This document shows, one piece after another, positions 6,525 through 8,086 of a stretch of DNA of 8,086 bases (within the stretch, counting starts at the first letter, position 1; every line of letters starts with the position of its first letter). The DNA comes from IDS-8 sp964607425. Lineage in GTDB: Bacteria; Pseudomonadota; Gammaproteobacteria; Steroidobacterales; Woeseiaceae. The notes under the pieces are model-generated. The model was not told the DNA's origin, made no database searches, and saw nothing but the letters and a program-made list of their open reading frames with translations. The translations under genes and the position numbers were made by a program. Location: positions 1 through 8,086 of the forward strand of contig CAZSKQ010000139.1 in the NCBI GenBank assembly GCA_964607425.1, given 5' to 3'.

Positions 6525-7942
6525 CGCGCCAGCTTGTCGATGATCCGGCTGGAGGAATGGCCCTCGCGGTAGGCGAGAACCCGCACCTCGCCGCCGTTGG
6601 CCAGCACCGCCTCGCCGCCGGCAATGTCGGCGGGGCGGTAGTCGCCGCCCTTGACGAGAATGTCGGGCAGGACCCGGCCGATCAGTCCCGCCGGCGTGTC
6701 CTCGGAGAAGGGCACCACCCAATCGACGGCCGCGAGCCCCGCGAGCACGGCCATGCGGTCGGCCAGCGCGTTGATCGGCCGCTCTGCGCCTTTCAGCCGG
6801 CGCACCGAGTCGTCGTCGTTGACCGCGACCACCAACCGGTCGCCCAGCCTCTTCGCCTCTTCCAGGTAGGCGACGTGCCCGGCGTGCAGGATGTCGAAGC
6901 AGCCGTTCGTCATCACGACCGTTTCGCCCCGCTCCCGGGCTTCCCCGACATCCGCCAGCAGCTCCGCTTCCGTGACCAGCCCGCCGCCGCCCTGGCCGCT
7001 CCGGTGCAACGCGACCTGCAGCTCCCAGGGAGTGACGGTCGCGACGCCGATCTTGCGCACTACGAGCCCGGCCGCGAGATTCGCGAGCGCGGCGGCCGCC
7101 GACAGGGCGGCGCCGCTCGCCAGCGCGGCGGCCAGCGTCGCGATCACGGTATCGCCGGCGCCGGTGACGTCAAACACTTCGCGCGCGTTCGCGGACAGGA
7201 ACACCGGCTCGTCGCCGGCGGCAACCAGCAGCATGCCTTTTTCACTGCGCGTGACGACCAGTGCGTCCAGCTCGAGACGGGCAAGCATGTCGCGGGCGCG
7301 CTCGACCATGTCGGCATCGGAACGGCAGGCGCCGGCCACGGCCTCGAACTCCGCCTGGTTCGGCGTAAGCAGCGAGGCGCCACGGTAGCGGTCGAAGTCG
7401 CGGCCCTTGGGGTCGACCAGCACCTGCACGCCGGCATCGCGGCAGGCGGCGATGAGGACGGCGGCATCGGCCAGCGCGCCCTTGCCGTAATCCGACAGCA
7501 CCACGGCATTGCAGCCCTCCAGGTCGGAGGCGAGCAAGTCGCACAGCGACAGCTCGGCGCCGGCGGCGGCCGCTTCCTCGCGGTCGAGGCGTATGAGCTG
7601 CTGGCCGCGGCTCTGCACCCGGGTTTTGGTGATCGTTGGGCGATCGGCGGTCTGCAGGAAATGGCAGTCGATCCGGTGCCGCTGCAGGATCGCCCTCAGA
7701 AGGTCTGCCTCGGCATCCCGGCCGACGATGCCGAGCAGGCAGGTTTGGGCGCCCAGCGCCGCGAGGTTGACCGCCACGTTGCCGGCGCCGCCGGCGCGAT
7801 CGTCGTTGCTGCGCACGTGCACGACCGGAACCGGCGCCTCGGGCGATATCCGGCTGGTCCCGCCGAACAGGTAGCGGTCCAGCATCACGTCGCCGGCAAC
7901 CAGCACGCGCGCGGCCGAAAAATCGGGGATTGTAAGGCTCAC
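6521..7942 (-). CDS. hldE: Bifunctional heptose-7-phosphate kinase / heptose-1-phosphate adenylyltransferase
   Basis: HldE (RfaE) catalyses two cytoplasmic steps towards ADP-heptose for the LPS inner core. It phosphorylates D-glycero-D-manno-heptose 7-phosphate at C1 and, after a separate phosphatase acts, transfers AMP from ATP to heptose 1-phosphate. The N-terminal ribokinase-like domain (1 to about 315) shows GDVMLDRY (17-24), SRISPEAPVPVV (30-41), GGAGNVAVNLA (51-61) and DVTGAGDT (258-265) with the presumed catalytic Asp264. A glycine-rich linker (about 315-321) leads to a nucleotidyltransferase domain with TNGCFDILHAGH (345-356, the HxGH site), VKGGDY (430-435) and SSSRIIDKL near the end. 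Length is 473 against 477 in E. coli. The start is GTG at 7942, matching the family's N-terminus; a GGAGGG at 7960-7965 lies 17 bases away, far for a ribosome site. waaA follows after 31 bases and is probably co-transcribed. Confidence 0.96.
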   Translation of the reverse strand: MSLTIPDFSAARVLVAGDVMLDRYLFGGTSRISPEAPVPVVHVRSNDDRAGGAGNVAVNLAALGAQTCLLGIVGRDAEADLLRAILQRHRIDCHFLQTADRPTITKTRVQSRGQQLIRLDREEAAAAGAELSLCDLLASDLEGCNAVVLSDYGKGALADAAVLIAACRDAGVQVLVDPKGRDFDRYRGASLLTPNQAEFEAVAGACRSDADMVERARDMLARLELDALVVTRSEKGMLLVAAGDEPVFLSANAREVFDVTGAGDTVIATLAAALASGAALSAAAALANLAAGLVVRKIGVATVTPWELQVALHRSGQGGGGLVTEAELLADVGEARERGETVVMTNGCFDILHAGHVAYLEEAKRLGDRLVVAVNDDDSVRRLKGAERPINALADRMAVLAGLAAVDWVVPFSEDTPAGLIGRVLPDILVKGGDYRPADIAGGEAVLANGGEVRVLAYREGHSSSRIIDKLAR

Positions 7943-8009
7943 GGCGGGATACTACCCGTCCCTCCACGGCCGCGAAAGCGCCCTGCCTTCTGCCCTCCTC
8001 GGTCGTCTC

Positions 8010-8033
8010 TGTAGGAGCGCGCCATGCGCGCGA
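8010..8033 (+). repeat. REP-like hairpin, copy C
   Basis: This reads head TGTAGGA, stem GCGCGC, loop CAT, stem GCGCGC and tail GA. All 24 bases equal copy B at 87-110 in the other orientation. It forms an inverted pair with copy D, separated by 15 bases, the head-to-head doublet layout known as a REPIN. The pair lies upstream of hldE, so that gene's promoter is either in the 67 bases between (7943-8009), where I see no convincing boxes, or beyond the repeats. Confidence 0.75.
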
Positions 8034-8048
8034 TACCTACCGTGCGTG

Positions 8049-8072
8049 TCGCCCGCATGGCGGGCTCCTACA
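8049..8072 (-). repeat. REP-like hairpin, copy D (compensatory stem variant)
   Basis: On the minus strand this reads head TGTAGGA, stem GCCCGC, loop CAT, stem GCGGGC and tail GA. It differs from copy C at only two positions, the third base of the left arm (G to C) and its exact partner in the right arm (C to G). Base pairing is therefore kept. Head, loop and tail are unchanged. Confidence 0.75.
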
Positions 8073-8086
8073 GCGCTCGCGGCGGC

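Noticed and set aside
6490..6624. Longer waaA form starting at ATG 6624 (470 residues)
   Set aside because: The extra 45 residues overlap hldE coding sequence and do not resemble the family's N-terminus. Starting at TTG 6489 gives the expected 425 residues and membrane anchor.
6233..8014. 593-codon open frame on the plus strand, opposite waaA and hldE
   Set aside because: It is antisense to two well-supported enzymes, has biased composition without domain motifs, and extends into intergenic sequence next to the REP-like pair.
8010..8072. CRISPR-like or insertion-sequence end
   Set aside because: There are only two copies here, inverted rather than direct, with no regular spacers and no transposase frame. 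The GTAG head plus small hairpin fits a REP element better.

Overview
The window comes from a high-GC Gram-negative bacterium. The lipid A-Kdo/heptose enzymes and a TolC-family outer-membrane channel show a double membrane. Protein sizes and motifs point to a gammaproteobacterium: WaaA is 425 aa from its TTG start, and HldE has the two-domain kinase/nucleotidyltransferase layout. A finer placement cannot be read from the sequence.

Layout from left to right: (1) 1-29, the last codons of a probable plus-strand gene cut by the window edge. (2) 39-110, two REP-like hairpins in the same orientation. (3) 106-2442 minus, a membrane-anchored HAMP/PAS/PAS/GGDEF/EAL protein for cyclic-di-GMP turnover; its stop codon lies inside a REP-like copy. 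(4) 2443-2810, a divergent intergenic region with a probable extended -10 promoter and a block of competing hairpins. (5) 2811-3464 plus, a protein-L-isoaspartate O-methyltransferase family protein. (6) 3465-3723, an intergenic region with a large stem-loop and a candidate tolC promoter with an operator-like dyad between -35 and -10. (7) 3724-5184 plus, a TolC family protein. (8) 5181-5215, a perfect 13-bp inverted repeat carrying the stop codons of both convergent genes. (9) 5212-6489 minus, waaA. (10) 6521-7942 minus, hldE, just upstream of waaA and joined to it by a possible 12-codon mini-ORF. (11) 8010-8072, an inverted pair of the same REP-like hairpin.

The functional theme is the cell envelope. 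HldE makes the ADP-heptose precursor of the LPS inner core, and WaaA adds Kdo to lipid A. TolC is the outer-membrane exit duct for efflux and type I secretion. The GGDEF/EAL protein probably tunes cyclic-di-GMP, and the methyltransferase is a repair-type enzyme with an altered active-site segment. The protein-coding content is ordinary core genome. The most interesting signals are non-coding: REP-like hairpins with a compensatory stem change, a REP-like copy that supplies a stop codon, a palindrome holding two stop codons, and a tolC promoter with an operator-like dyad in an unusually long spacer. I see no defence system, CRISPR array, tRNA, rRNA or complete mobile element.
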